From Ornithorhynchus anatinus (taxonomy: Eukaryota; Chordata; Mammalia; Monotremata; Ornithorhynchidae): a stretch of DNA of 64,000 bases. Under the pieces are notes generated by a model that was not told where the DNA came from, did no database searches, and worked only from the letters and a program-made list of their open reading frames with translations. Where the stretch lies: NCBI RefSeq assembly GCF_004115215.2, contig NC_041732.1, positions 3,366,610 through 3,430,609 of the forward strand. The letters run 5' to 3'. Positions 1 through 10,864 of this stretch are shown here, one piece after another (positions within the stretch are counted from its first letter, which is position 1; the number at the start of each line of letters is the position of its first letter). The translations under genes were made by a program, and so were the position numbers.

Positions 1-1240
1 GCTTTTCTGCACCCCTGTGACCTCATCTGTAAAATGGGGATGAAGACTGTGAGCCCTACATGGGACAACCTCATTACCTTGTATCCCTCACCAGTGTTTA
101 GTACAGTGGTTAGCATATAGTAAGCGCTTAGCACAAGCCATTATTATTGGGAGAAGCAGTGTGGCTCAGTGGCAAGAGCCCAGGCTTGGGAGTCAGAGGT
201 CGTGGGTTCTAATCCCAGCCCCGCCGCTTGTCTGCTGGGTGACATTGGGCAAGTCACTTCACTTCTCTGTACCTCAGTTCCCTCATCTGTAAAATGGGGA
301 TGAAGACTGTGAGCCTCACTTGGGACCATCTGATGACTCTGTATCACCCCCAGCGCTTAGAACAGTGCTCTGCACAGAGTAAGTGCTTAAATACCAACAT
401 TATTATTATCATTATTATACTCTGGGCCTCAGTGGCCTCCTCTGTCAAATGGGGATGAAGACTGTGAGCCCCATGTGGGACAATCTCATCACCTTGTGTT
501 CCTCTTCCCCAGCGCTTAGAGCAGTGCTTGGCACATAGTAAGCACTTAACAAATGCCATCAACCAATTAGTACAGTGCTCTGCACATAGTAATAATAATG
601 TTGGTATTTGTTAAGCGCTTACTATGTGCCAAGCACTGTTTTAAGCATGCGTGGGGGGGGTGGGGCGTTACAAGGTGATCAAGTGGGGCTCACAGTCTTC
701 ATCCCCATTTTCCAGATGAGGTCACTGAGGCCCAGAGAAGTGAACTGACTGGCCCCAAGTCACCCAGCTGATGGGGGGGAGCCGGGATTGGAACCCACGA
801 CCCCTGACTCCTAACCCCAGGCTCTTTCCACAGTAAGTGCTCCGTAAGCGCTCGATTAGACTGTAAGCCCGTCAAACGGCAGGGACTGTCTCTATCTGTT
901 GCCGACTTGTTCATCCCAAGCGCTTAGTACAGTGCTCTGCACATAGTAAGCGCTCAATAAATACTATTGAATAAATACTATTGAATGAAAGTAAATACTA
1001 TTGAAGCAGCGTGGCTCTGTGGCAAGAGCCCGGGCTTGGGAGCCAGAGGTCGTGGGTTCGAATCCCGCCTCCGCCGCTTGCCTGCTGGGTGACTGTGGGC
1101 AAGTCACCACCTCTGGGCCTCAGTGACCTCACCTGTCAAATGGGGATGAAAACTGTGAGCCCCACGTGGGACAACTCGATCACCTTGTATTCCCCCCAGC
1201 GCTTAGAACAGTGCTCTGCGCATAGTAAGTGCTTAAACAG
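1..1240. repeat. Mon-1 SINE and L2-tail cluster (RPS16 side)
   Basis: Back-to-back CORE-SINEs of the monotreme Mon-1 type. A 3' half lies at 1-143, a full plus copy at about 150-408, a 3' half at 420-560, a minus copy at about 590-835 and another plus copy at 1003-1232. An L2 3' tail (860-985) ends in the typical CAATAAATACTATTGAA. The full SINE starts near GAAGCAGCGTGGCTCAGTGG, has a GGTTCGAATCCC-like B-box core, and ends in CAACATTATTATT. This stretch should be RPS16 intron sequence; no further RPS16 exon is visible here. Confidence 0.85.
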
Positions 1241-1267
1241 CTGTGTGCCTGTGGTTAAGTCACTTCA

Positions 1268-1705
1268 CTTCTCTGTGCCTCAGTGACCTCATCTGTCAAA
1301 TGGGGATGAAGCCTGGGAGCCTCCCGTGGGACCACCTGATGACCCTGGATCTCCCCCAGCGCTTAGAACAGTGCTCTGCACCTAGTAAGCGCTTAGCAAA
1401 CACCAACATTATTCTTCTCTGGGCCTCAGTGACCTCATCTGTCAAATGGGGATGAAGCCTGGGAGCCTCCCGTGGGACCAGCTGATGACCCTGGATCTCC
1501 CCTAGCGCTTAGAACAGTGCTCTGCACCTAGTAAGCGCTCAGCAAATACCAACATTATTCCTCTCTGGGCCTCAGTGACCTCATCTGTCAAATGGGGATA
1601 AAGCCTGGGAGCCTCGCGTGGGACCAGCTGATGACCCTGGATCTCCCCCAGCGCTTAGAACAGTGCTCTGCGCAGAGTAAGCGCTTAACAAATACCAACA
1701 TCATT
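1268..1705 (+). repeat. Tandem array of SINE 3' halves (three units)
   Basis: Three direct copies of about 147 bp (about 1268-1411, 1412-1559, 1560-1705). Each begins at the SINE segment CTTCTCTGGGCCTCAGTGAC and runs to the CCAACATTATT tail. The units share private variants such as GATGAAGCCTGGGAGCCT and GACCCTGGATCTCCCC, so they arose by local tandem duplication and not by independent insertion. Confidence 0.8.
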
Positions 1706-1739
1706 AGTAAACCCCACTATTATAATTCTATTGAATGAA

Positions 1740-2190
1740 TGAATGACGGGCCGCCTCCCCGGCAGCACGCGCCCCCCCCTCCCCTCTGCGCATGCGCGGG
1801 CCGAGCGAGCGCATGAAGGGGGGAGGGGTCGATGGAGTCGCTCCAGCGCGGACCCCGAAGGCCACGGAGACCGTCCGCTCCTTCTCACCTTGCGTCCGAA
1901 GACCTGGACGGACTGGAGGGGGCCCTTGGCCGGCATGGCGGAAAGAAGAGGGAAGCTCGGGGACGCTGCACCGCCGCCGCCGTCCTCACCTCACGAGGCC
2001 CAGGCCGCAAAGAGGCGGACGGGTCCGCCCCGCCCGCTTTTCAGGGGCCACGCGGCCGTCAAGCGACTTTGCGGCGTTTTGCGACGCCTGGTTGCCAGGC
2101 GACTGGCGCTTTACGGCGAGGGCGGGGCGGGGGGCGCGCGCCTGAGCGGGGGAGGGAGGCCCCGAGCCAGGGAAAGAGGGAGGAAGAAAG
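1740..2190. promoter_or_regulatory. RPS16: CpG island and 5'TOP promoter of RPS16
   Basis: A CpG-dense block around RPS16 exon 1. On the minus strand the 19 bases before the ATG hold a pyrimidine tract (CTTCCCTCTTCTTTC, 1955 down to 1941), the terminal oligopyrimidine signature of ribosomal protein genes under mTOR translational control. A perfect NRF1-type palindrome, TGCGCATGCGCG, lies at 1787-1798. An X-box-like GTTGCCAGGCGAC lies at 2091-2103. In human, RPS16 is head to head with SUPT5H, so this island could also fire rightward, but I see no convincing plus-strand splice donor between 1950 and 2300. Confidence 0.75.
1889..1936 (-). CDS. RPS16: RPS16 first coding exon (40S ribosomal protein uS9), partial gene
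   Basis: The minus strand encodes MPAKGPLQSVQVFGRK (16 codons), then a GTGAG splice donor read downward from 1888. This matches the first exon of mammalian RPS16, which begins MPSKGPLQSVQVFGRK; only residue 3 differs, Ser to Ala. RPS16 is a small-subunit protein whose C-terminal tail reaches the decoding site. The ATG is preceded by a pyrimidine tract that places the cap site about 19 bases upstream. The remaining exons should lie left of position 1, because 1-1888 holds only intron and repeats. First-intron length therefore exceeds 1.8 kb, swollen by SINEs. The short exon makes this a motif-level identification, but synteny with SUPT5H strongly supports it. Confidence 0.88.
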
Positions 2191-2359
2191 AGAAAGGAAA
2201 AAGAAAGGGAATATGGACGAGGAGCAAGGGGAGACAGGCACAGAAATGGAAGGCCGAGCCCGGCACTGGGCGGGGATGGGCTCTGGCTGTTGCTGAGCTG
2301 TCCATTCCAAGCGCTTAGTCCACTGCTCTGCCCACAGCGCTCCATAAATATGATTGAAG

Positions 2360-4380
2360 CACGTGTAGAGAAGCACTGTGGCTCAGGGGCAAGAGCAGGG
2401 CTTGGGGAGTCAGAGGTCGTGGGTTCTAATCGCGCTCCGCCACTCGTCTGCTGTGTGACCTGGGGCAGGTCACGTCTCTGGGCCTCAGTGGCCTCATCTG
2501 TTAAAATGGGGGTTAAAAAATGTGAGCCCCACGTGGCACAAGCTGATGACCCTGTATGTCCCCCAACGCTTAGAACAGTGCTCTGCACATAGTAAGCCCC
2601 TAACAGTTACCTTAATTATTATTATTATCATTAAGTCTTCGATCTTGATCCCTGCTCTGCCACTTGTCAGCCGTGTGACTGTGGGCAAGTCACTTAACTT
2701 CTCTGTGCCTCAGTTACCCCTTCTGTAAAATGGGGATTAAGACTGTGAGCCTCACGTGGGACAACCTGATTACCCTGTATCTACCCCACATAGTAAGACA
2801 TAGTAAGCACTTAACAAATACCAACATTATTATTATTATGATGAGGTTGGTATTTGTTAAGCACTTACTATGTGCAGAGCACTGTTCTAAGGGCTGGGGT
2901 AGACACAGGGGAATCAGGTTGTCCCACGTGGGGCTCACAGTCTTCATCCCCATTTTACAGATGAGGTCACTGAGGCCCAGAGAAGTGAAATGACTTGCCC
3001 ACAGTCACACAGCTGCCAAGTGGCAGAGCTGGAATTCGAACCCATGACCTCTGACTCCCAAGCCTGGGCTCCTTCTACTGAGCCTCGCTGCTTCTCTTGG
3101 AAGTCTGCTTCTAGAGAAGCAAGGTGGCTCAGAGGCAAGAGACCAGGCTTGGGAGTCAGAGGTCATGAGTTCTAAACCCGCCTCCGCCATTTGTCTGCTG
3201 TGTGACTTTGGGCAAGTCACTTCACTTCTCTGGGCCTCAGTTAACATCTGTAAAATGGGGATTAAGCCTGTGAGCTTCACGTGGGACAACCTGATCACCT
3301 TGTGTCCTCCCCAGTGCTTAGAACAGTGCTTTGCACATAGTAAGCAATTAACAAATGCCATCGTTATTATCCGGTTGCCCGTAGGGCCTGAGCTGTTTAC
3401 CCCAAAGCGCAACTTGGCCTATCTTAGTAGAGAAGCAGCGTGGCTCAGTGGAAAGAACCTGGGTTTAGGAGTCAGAGGTCATGGATTCTAATAATGGCAT
3501 TTGTTAAGCGCTTACTATGTGCAAATCACTGTTTTAAGTGCTGGAAAGGATACAAAGTGATCAGGTTGTTTCACATGGGGCTCCCAGTCTTCATTCCCAT
3601 TTTACAGATGAGGTAAGTGAAGTGACTTGCTCAAAGTCACACAGCTGATAAGCGGCGGAGCCGGAATTGGAACTCATGACCTCTGACTCCCAACCCCGGG
3701 CTCTTTCCACTGAGCCACGCTGCTTCCCCCCTGTTTCATTCAATTGTATTTATTGAGTGCTTACTATGTGCAGAGCACTGTACTAAGCACTTGGAATGTA
3801 CAGTTTGGCAACAGAGACAGTCCCTGCCCAACAATCTAATCCCAGCTCCATCACCTTTCAGCTGTGTGACTTTGAGCAAGTCACTTCACTTCTCAGTGCC
3901 TCAGTTACCTCATCTGTAAAATGGGGATTGAGACTGTGAGCCTCATGTGGGGACAACCTGATTACCCTGTATCTACCCCAGTGCTTAGAACAGTACTTAG
4001 AACAGTGCTTAGAACAGTCCGATTAGACTGTAAGCCCGTCAAATGGCAGGGACTGTCTCTATCTGTTGCCGACTTGTTCATCCCAAGCGCTTAGTACAGT
4101 GCTCTGCACATAGTCAGCGCTCAATAAATACTATTGAATGAATGAATGAATACTTGGCACATAGTAAGCTCTTAACAAAGACCAACATTATTACTACTGT
4201 TGTTCTCTTTTCACTTCATTCATTCATTCAATTGTATTTATTGAGCGCTGACTGTGTGCAGAGCACTGGACTAGCATCCTTCTGGGTGACTTCAACCCGT
4301 TTCCCCCAACTTCAGTTTCGCCTCTCTCGTTCTGCAGAAGCGTTGGCAGGACTGGGGCGGGGAAGGTACCCCTGTTTCAT
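2360..4380. repeat. Dense Mon-1 SINE / L2-tail cluster
   Basis: Alternating SINEs: plus copies at about 2367-2630, 2650-2840 (5'-truncated), 3110-3368 and 3836-4010; minus copies at about 2845-3095 and 3493-3730. L2 3' tails lie at 3732-3835 (minus), 4017-4150 (plus) and 4210-4280 (minus). No coding exon was recognised. Confidence 0.8.
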
Positions 4381-4911
4381 TCATTAAATCGTATTTATTG
4401 AGCACTTACTGTGTGCAGAACACTGTACTAAGCCCTTGGAATGTACAATTCAGCAACAGATAGAGACAATCCCTGCCCAACAACGGGTCTAAAAGGGGGA
4501 GAAAGACAGCAAAACAAAACAAGTGGATTAAAATAAATGATTTCCAGGTTGCACTTCTTAAAATCTTTCCTAAAGACTGACATGTGTGGCCAGAGCTGGA
4601 GACATGGTACATTTGGTAAAGGATTCAGGTGACCAATTTAAAATTGGCTCCAATAAGAGAAACAGGTTGTTAAATGGGGTTAGATTTAAGCAGATGGTCT
4701 TGGGTGATGCCATGTCATATCTCCAGAAAGAAAAAAAATTTGCAAGCTTTGCAAGATTGCCAGTGCCAGAGTGGGCCTCACGTGGTGCCCCAGCCGAATG
4801 GACCATGCATTTGGGAGCTCCCCTTGTGCCCGAAGAAAACATAATGAACAGAGGGTGGCTGAATGGCAGTTGTTCCAACTCCAGCTGTTTGGGGGGGCAC
4901 CTCTCTCCCTG
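4380..4911. other. L2 tail, then unique sequence without recognised gene
   Basis: A minus-strand L2 3' end occupies about 4376-4530. It interrupts a block related to the minisatellite downstream, because a lone unit lies at 4319-4380. From about 4535 to 4911 the sequence is not recognisably repetitive and has no convincing exon. Confidence 0.6.
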
Positions 4912-5310
4912 CAGAAGGGAATGGCAGGTCTTGGGGGGGAGGGGAAGGTGCCCCCATTTCACCTCTGTCATTGCAGAAGGTGGTGGCTGGTCTTGGGGAG
5001 GGGAAGGTGACCTTGTTTCACCTCTGTCACTGCAGAAGGGGTTGGCTGGTCTTGGGAGGGAGGGGAAGGTGCCCCTGTTTCACCTCTCTCCCTGCAAAAG
5101 AGGATGGCTGGTCTTGGGGAGGGGTAGGTGACCCTGTTTCACCTCTCTCACTGCAGAAGGGGTTGGCTGGTCTTGGGAGGGAAGGGAAGGTGCCCCTGTT
5201 TTACCTCTCTCACTACAGAAGGGGTTGGCTGGGCTTGGGGAGGGGAAAGTGACCCTGTTTCACCTCTCTCACTCTGCAGAAGCGGGTGGTGGGCCTTGGG
5301 GCGGAGGGAA
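4912..5310. repeat. Minisatellite, about 60-bp unit, seven copies
   Basis: Seven direct units begin with GCAGAAGGGGTTGGCTGGTC-like sequence at 4912, 4973, 5032, 5094, 5153, 5215 and 5276, and end in TTTCACCTCTCTCACT. Unit length alternates about 62 and 59 bp. Matching variants (GTGCCCCTG versus GTGACCCTG) also alternate, giving a dimeric order of about 121 bp. The array lies 1.3 kb upstream of IL15L and keeps a long open frame only because of its composition. Confidence 0.85.
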
Positions 5311-6606
5311 GGTGCCTCTGCAGCCTGGAGAGCCAAAGTCAAGGTCATGTAAGGTGGCTTGGCTTCCCGGTCTTCAGCTGCGCCCCCGCCCTTTCCAACC
5401 CCAGCAGCCGGTCGGAGGGCGGGGTGGGGATGGCAGATGGCAGGAGATCCGACCGGCCGGCCAGCCGGGAGAGCACTGCTCCCAGGGAGGGGAGGAGCGA
5501 GGTGTCCGACTCATAAAGCACAAACACTCTCATTGGGAGCGCAGAGAAGGAGTCTCCAGAGCCGGGCAACGCACACCGGGTGAGTCAGGGAGGGTGGGAA
5601 GTGGGAAGGGAAGGAAGGGGAGGGCCGAGGGCCGTGGGGGACCCGAGACCCGTCCCCAGGTATCCCTCTAAGGAAAGCCCAGCTGGGCAGGTCTGAACCC
5701 CACATGGAGAAGCGGGTGCCCCAGCATCCTGGCCTCGGTCTCCTCTCCCGTACTCGGGATCTCCCCCCTTCTTGTCCCTAATTAACCTTCTTGTTTTCAG
5801 GCCTTCGTCCCCTCTGCCCTGTCGGGCCCCTCCCCTGATCTCCCTCCACCCCCCCGATCACTTTCCCTTTCTCCCATGCTCCTGGAATCGGAACCCTGCC
5901 AAACTCCTTCTGGCTCCTTCCTGCTCCTTCCAGATCAGATGAACTGTCTCTGTGGGGCTGCTGGGGAGAGAATGGGGCCGTGCTTCGCTGCCAACCTGGG
6001 GACCAGGCACATTCTGGGCATTTCCGCGTTCCAGGCGAATGGGCAGAGCTCAAGAGCCTGTCTCCAGCCTGAACTCAGAGCCTCTCTATCCTCACATCCC
6101 ATCCCTTCCCCCTTCCTCCCCCTGCCACAGGGAAGGAGTCACCCGGGTCTCTCCTCCGTCTCTCATTCCTAGATCTCCTATTCACCACCACTCACCAGGA
6201 AATCCTTTTAAAAGCCTACCTTCTGTCCCTTCAGCTTCAGCCCCTCCCCTTTCCCAATCCCTTCGAGGAGACTGGGGCCCCAGCTGAAAATTCCCAATCT
6301 GAGGATCAGCCCCTCACCCCCATCAGGCATCCTCTCTCTTCTCACCCCAATCCAAAGCTCCCCAGCTTCTTTCCCCTCCCCGACCTCTCTGATGCTTGAT
6401 GCTGGGAGTTGGGGGGAGGGTTTCTCGTGCCCCTCTCTCCCAGCCCCCCTGGAACACCCATTGGCTCTCAGAAAGCTGCCGGGCCCCTCTCTCCCTAGAG
6501 CTGATAGTCCTGAAGACGGGGGCGGGGAGATCGGGGGGGCTGAGCCCCAGCCTGGTCCCCTTCCACTCCCTAGCCCGGGGGGGGCCCCCCTCCTCTCGGC
6601 GGCAGC
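5311..6606 (+). other. GC-rich unique upstream region of IL15L
   Basis: A repeat-free stretch between the minisatellite and the IL15L start. It is moderately CpG-rich at 5380-5640 and pyrimidine-rich at 6080-6260. It probably holds the IL15L promoter and 5' untranslated exons, but no clear TATA box lies at a suitable distance and I could not fix a transcription start. No other gene was recognised. Confidence 0.4.
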
Positions 6607-7488
6607 ATGTGGTCCTTCAGGGTCTTGCTCCTGCTGGCACAGCTCCTGGTGTGTCTCTGCCCACCCTGCCCACGGGAGCCCTTCGACGGCCTGGTCACCA
6701 TCACAGAGGCCCTGGTGAGGCTGGAGCCTGGGCTGGGTCTGGGTGCAAGGTCTGGGCGCAGGCTTTGGGTTGGGTATGGACAAGGGGGTGTGGGGTGGAG
6801 GCGTCTGGAAAACCGGGTTCCAGCCCCTATAAGCTCTGACTTCCACCCCCTTGACCTCCCCCTCTGGTCTCAGGGTAACCACAATGACGGGATTCTTTAC
6901 ACTCCGGACAACCTCTCTGTGCGTATCTCTGACCCCTACTCCCTTCCCTCTCCCTCAGCTCATCCCCCTCGTAGGGGGTGTGTGTGTATCTTGGTCCTCT
7001 CCCCACATGATGATGACACAGTCCAAGGGAAGGGGGCGGAGAGGGGCTGCTGGGGGTCAAGGGACCCCCAAGGGAGGGAGGGAGCACCCGGTCCCCCACC
7101 CCCAATCCATACGGAGGCTTGATGCCCCCTCCAACTATAGGGGGAGATGCCCCATGATCCCAGATCCCGAGATTTGTGGGTGGGGTAGGGCGGGGGCATT
7201 TCTGGGGGATCCCTCCCTCCCCTCCCCCTGCCACAGGTGTGCCCGGCCGAGACGCTGGGCTGCTTCGGGGCAGAGCTGGGGGTGATCGGCTTGGAGCACA
7301 GAGAGCAGGCCGTGGAGCTGGCCCGGCTGCAGCGTCACCTGGAGATCCTGGGGTTCCTGCTGCCTCCCAGGCCACAGGAGGGCTGCCCGCCCTGCGAGGG
7401 ACACCCCGAGCAACCCACCCCCCGCTTCCTGGCCAAGCTGCTGGAACTGCTGCAGGTCCTCTGTGCTCCCGCCCACTGGGGACCCTGA
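6607..7488 (+). CDS. IL15L: Interleukin-15-like cytokine (IL15L), 3 coding exons
   Basis: Exons 6607-6714, 6874-6918 and 7237-7488 join in phase 0, with GT/AG at both introns, to give 134 aa. Residues 1-20 are a hydrophobic signal peptide (SFRVLLLLAQLLVCLC). The mature chain is a short four-helix cytokine of the IL-2/IL-15 group. From Asp27 to LYT (residues 44-46) it aligns to IL-15 without gaps, placing Asp27 on IL-15 Asp8 (IL-2R-beta contact). Cysteines 53, 60, 101 and 104 reproduce the IL-15 pattern Cx6C...Cx2C. CFGAELGVIGLE (60-71) matches IL-15 CFLLELQVISLE, keeping Glu46, Val49 and Glu53; Glu105 matches Glu89; these are IL-15R-alpha contacts. Gln124 falls on Gln108 (gamma-c contact). 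IL15L is known from fish and some placental mammals and is lost or broken in human. Exon 3 could splice at CTGCAG|GTCCTC, but reads to a stop without it. Cys127 is extra. Confidence 0.88.
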
Positions 7489-8299
7489 AGCACCATCCCT
7501 CTCCCCGCACTGCCCACAGCCCCCATGATGGGCCCGGGAGGGAGAGGAGCAGGTGAGAGGGGTCAGAGGGTCTGGGTCCCCACCCCCAGCCACACCCCCA
7601 GATCCCCAGCCTCTCCATTTACCCTGGCTTGACCTTTGTATTAATCTTAATAATGGTGTTAAGCATTTACTATGTGCCAAGCACTGTACTAGGAGCTGTG
7701 TAGCCATGAGATCTTGTCCCTGTCCCATATTGGGCTCACAGTCTGAGCGGGTGGGGAGACAGGTATTGAATCCCCACTTCCAGATAAGGAAACTGAGGTA
7801 ACAGAGGAGTTAAGCGACTTGCCCAAAATCACACCGCAGGCCTGTGGCAGAGTCAGGACTGGAAGTCAGGCCCTCGATCATTCATTCAATCAATCGTATT
7901 TATTGAGCGCTTACTGGGTGCTCTGTACTGTGTGCTCACTTACTCAGAGCACTTACTAAGCACCTGGAAAGTACAATCCAGCAATAAACAGAGACAATCT
8001 CTTCCCATAACGGGCTCACAATGTCGGGGGGGCGGGGGAGAGAGACATCGATACAAGTAAACAGGCATCAACATACTCCCAGGCCTGGGTTCTTTCCATT
8101 AGGTCATGCTGCTTCATCCCCTCAGCCAGAAATGCAGTCCAACTCCACCCCCATCTGGCCCCTGGACCCCACCCCGCCACTGTTCTCTCCCTCTCACCCC
8201 CATCCCCGGGACTCCCAGACCCTTCCGCACATGAGTTAGCCTCTGGTCCAGCCTTTCAGAATCCACCTCCACCAAAGGAAAGGAGAGGAGAGGAGGGGT
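7489..8299. repeat. IL15L 3' flank with old SINE and L2 tail
   Basis: 7489-7640 is a GC-rich flank with a good splice-donor-like GCAG|GTGAGA at 7549-7558, which might belong to an untranslated exon. A diverged minus-strand SINE lies at about 7645-7875 and a minus L2 3' end at about 7878-8075. No canonical AATAAA linked to IL15L was found outside repeat sequence. Confidence 0.5.
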
Positions 8300-10015
8300 G
8301 AGCAGCAGCCCGGCCTAGTGAGAAGAACACGGGCCTGGGAGTCAGAAGGACCTGGGTTCTAATTCCGGCTCCACCCCTTGTCTGCTCTGTGACCTTGGGC
8401 AAGTCGCTTCACTTCCAGTGCCTCAGTTCTGTCATCTGGAAAATGGGGCCTTAGATTGTGAGCCCCACGTGGGACAGGGACTCTGTCCAACCTGATTAGC
8501 TTGAATCTACCTCAGCGCTTAGCACAGTGCCTGGCATTTAGTAACCACTTAACCAATACCATAAAAAAAGAAAGGACATGACCCAGCCCGGGGCTGGGGA
8601 CAGGGGGGGGTTGGATTTCCTAGGAAAGCTCTCTTGACCCCCTCCTACAGCAAACAGACCCATAGCCTGGCAGCAGAATATCTTAATGGAGATGAAACCA
8701 AAATTCCTTTCCAAGGCCCGCAAATGGTTGAAAACAGCTCAAGCTGGGACCCTTTTTCCCTCAAGGGTCCACTGAGTAGCCTCTCTGATTCTCAAGTCCA
8801 GGAGTAGGGTGACTGACTCTTATAATGTCAAGTGACCTAGCCATGGCCTAAATAAATAAATTAGCCCAATTAGCCCAAACTTTGCTTGTCCAGTCATTGC
8901 TGACAGGAAGTCACAAATTGCTTCCACGCTGTCACCACCATCATCATCAATATCTATTGAGCATCTACTGAGTACAGAGCTCTGTACTAGCAATCAATCG
9001 GTGGTCTTTATTGAGTGCTCCCTGTGTGCAGAGTATCTTACTTGGAAAAGTACAGTAGAATTGGTGGAAGATATTCCTGTCCACAAAGAGCTGGCAGTCT
9101 ATGGAGGGAGACAGGCATTAAAGTACATTAGCGATAGGGGAAATTGTAGAGTTTAAGAAAAGTTACGAAAGTGTCGTGGCTAAGCGCTTAAGGAGTACAC
9201 AGACAAGTTCAGAGTAGATACAGAGGAGAAGGTTAATATGGGGAGTACAGTCTGGGAAAGCCTCTTGGAGGAGATGCGACATTCTGAGTAATCGAGAGCA
9301 TACAATAAAACAAAAAAGACAGTTTTTGCCCTCGAAGTCAGTCAGTAAATAGTATTTATCGAGCGCTTACTATGTGCAGAGCCCTGTACTAAGTGCTCGG
9401 GAGAGTATGATATGACAATATAACAGAGACATTCCCTGCCCACAGCAAGCTTAGGCAAAGAGTTTACAATCTTCCAAAAGAGAAGGATGGAGGAATTAGT
9501 AACCGAAGAGTAAGTAAAGATGAATAAGCAGATGGAATCAAAATCCCGATATCCACAGAAATAATAAGGTGTCTGACAGAAGGGAACTCATCAGGAAAGA
9601 GGGGAGGGACAGGCTTTGTGGGGGAGGAGGGAGGGAGTTCCCGTTAGGGGAAGACAACCTCAAAAGATCTGGGAGTCATAGTCCCTCATCAGACACTGGC
9701 CTCTGTGGGTGAGAAAGGGGTCCAGGGTTAGCATCGTTGGCTTTACCCCGTAACCAGCAGGCCTGCCAGTTTGGAAGCAAGGCTCTAGGGGAAGCCAGGG
9801 GTGGCACAAGGCTGGCACAGGCCTGGGGGATGGTCTTGGGATGGAATTCTGACTGTGGGAATGAAGCCAGGTTGGTGGGGATCAATCAGTGGCACTTATT
9901 GAGTACTTGCTGTGTGCAGAGCACTGTAGTAAGCGCTTGGGAGCGTGTCATACAGTAGAGTTGGTAGGCACGATCCCTACCCTCAAGGAGCTTACACTCT
10001 AGTGAGGATTAGGCG
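8300..10015. repeat. SINE and old L2 fragments between unique blocks
   Basis: A plus SINE lies at about 8300-8570 and diverged minus L2 sequence at about 8940-9570 and 9884-10015, recognised by TATTTATTGAGCGCTTACTATGTGC-type tails in reverse orientation. The blocks 8571-8935 and 9571-9883 look unique and non-coding; nothing was recognised in them. Confidence 0.6.
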
Positions 10016-10864
10016 AAGGGGTCGGTCTTAAGAGTGAGGGCAGTCACACTGGCCCTTCTTTTCCTCCTTTCTGGAAAGATTCTCCTTTCTGGAGGGGCCT
10101 GGGGGGCAAGGGGAGAGGAGGTGCTTTGAACTAAGCCCAGGCTCAAGGAGACCCTCAAGGAGGGGGAGGCAAGACGGGGCCCACTGCCCACTTGTCCGTC
10201 TGTTCAGGGAACGGCCAGAGCTTTCCAGTCCTGCGCCGGATCTCTCTTCTGGCAATAGAACCATCAAGTTCCGCCCGGGCCGAATGAGGCCTGTCCTGCC
10301 TAGGAGCCTGCCTCGGCTTGGCAGGACTCAGAAAGGAGGGGTTTGCCGAGGATGTCCCTCCGTTGGAGGGAGAGGGAGCTCCCGGGGTCCAGACCCACCG
10401 GCCCAGTCCTGCCTGTGCCCTCTAGGCTGGGACTTCCAACTGAATCCCCGCTCTGGGCTGGGACCAGCAGGCCCAGCTTCCCTCCCTCCGACTCATCCAT
10501 GTCCACACCCGCCCCATCTGACTACAGTTCTGAAATGGTACTGTGGTACTGGGGGATTGGGGCTGGGGGCTCCATCTGAAGTCAGAGGGTGCCCATCTCT
10601 GTCCCTCCCAGTGCCAGGCCACAGTGTTGCCCTCCTTCTCCGGCCCAAATTGCAAGGGTTCCAAGGCCACGGACATTTCCGGGGCTCTCTAGGCCAGTCC
10701 ACCCACCCTCAAGGGGAGGCGGGTTTTTTGAGGGGAAGGTCAACGCTGAACCAGGTCACCCCAGCTCCCTGTCTTGGACCCCATTTGGACTCAGGCCGGA
10801 TCCCACCTGGGCTGGGAACGCTGTGAGGGGACTGGTCGAGGGGTGGTCTTCTCCCACTCCCTTT
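10016..10864. other. Unique GC-rich intergenic block, nothing recognised
   Basis: No repeat family and no convincing exon with matched splice sites was found. Open frames on both strands overlap and use proline/serine-rich codons, as expected from base composition alone. Confidence 0.5.

Noticed and set aside
1950-2300. A plus-strand first exon of SUPT5H in the RPS16 CpG island
   Set aside because: Expected from human head-to-head order, but I found no convincing GTRAGT-type donor on the plus strand here. Left open as an alternative promoter only.
144-3491. Many 60-135 codon open frames with recurring peptides ([26 protein letters not shown])
   Set aside because: These are translations of Mon-1 SINE copies in different frames. 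The recurrence reflects the repeat, not a gene family.
4586-5352. Open frames of 130-180 codons with [11 protein letters not shown]-like repeats
   Set aside because: They arise from the 60-bp minisatellite. No start context, splice sites or conservation support a protein.
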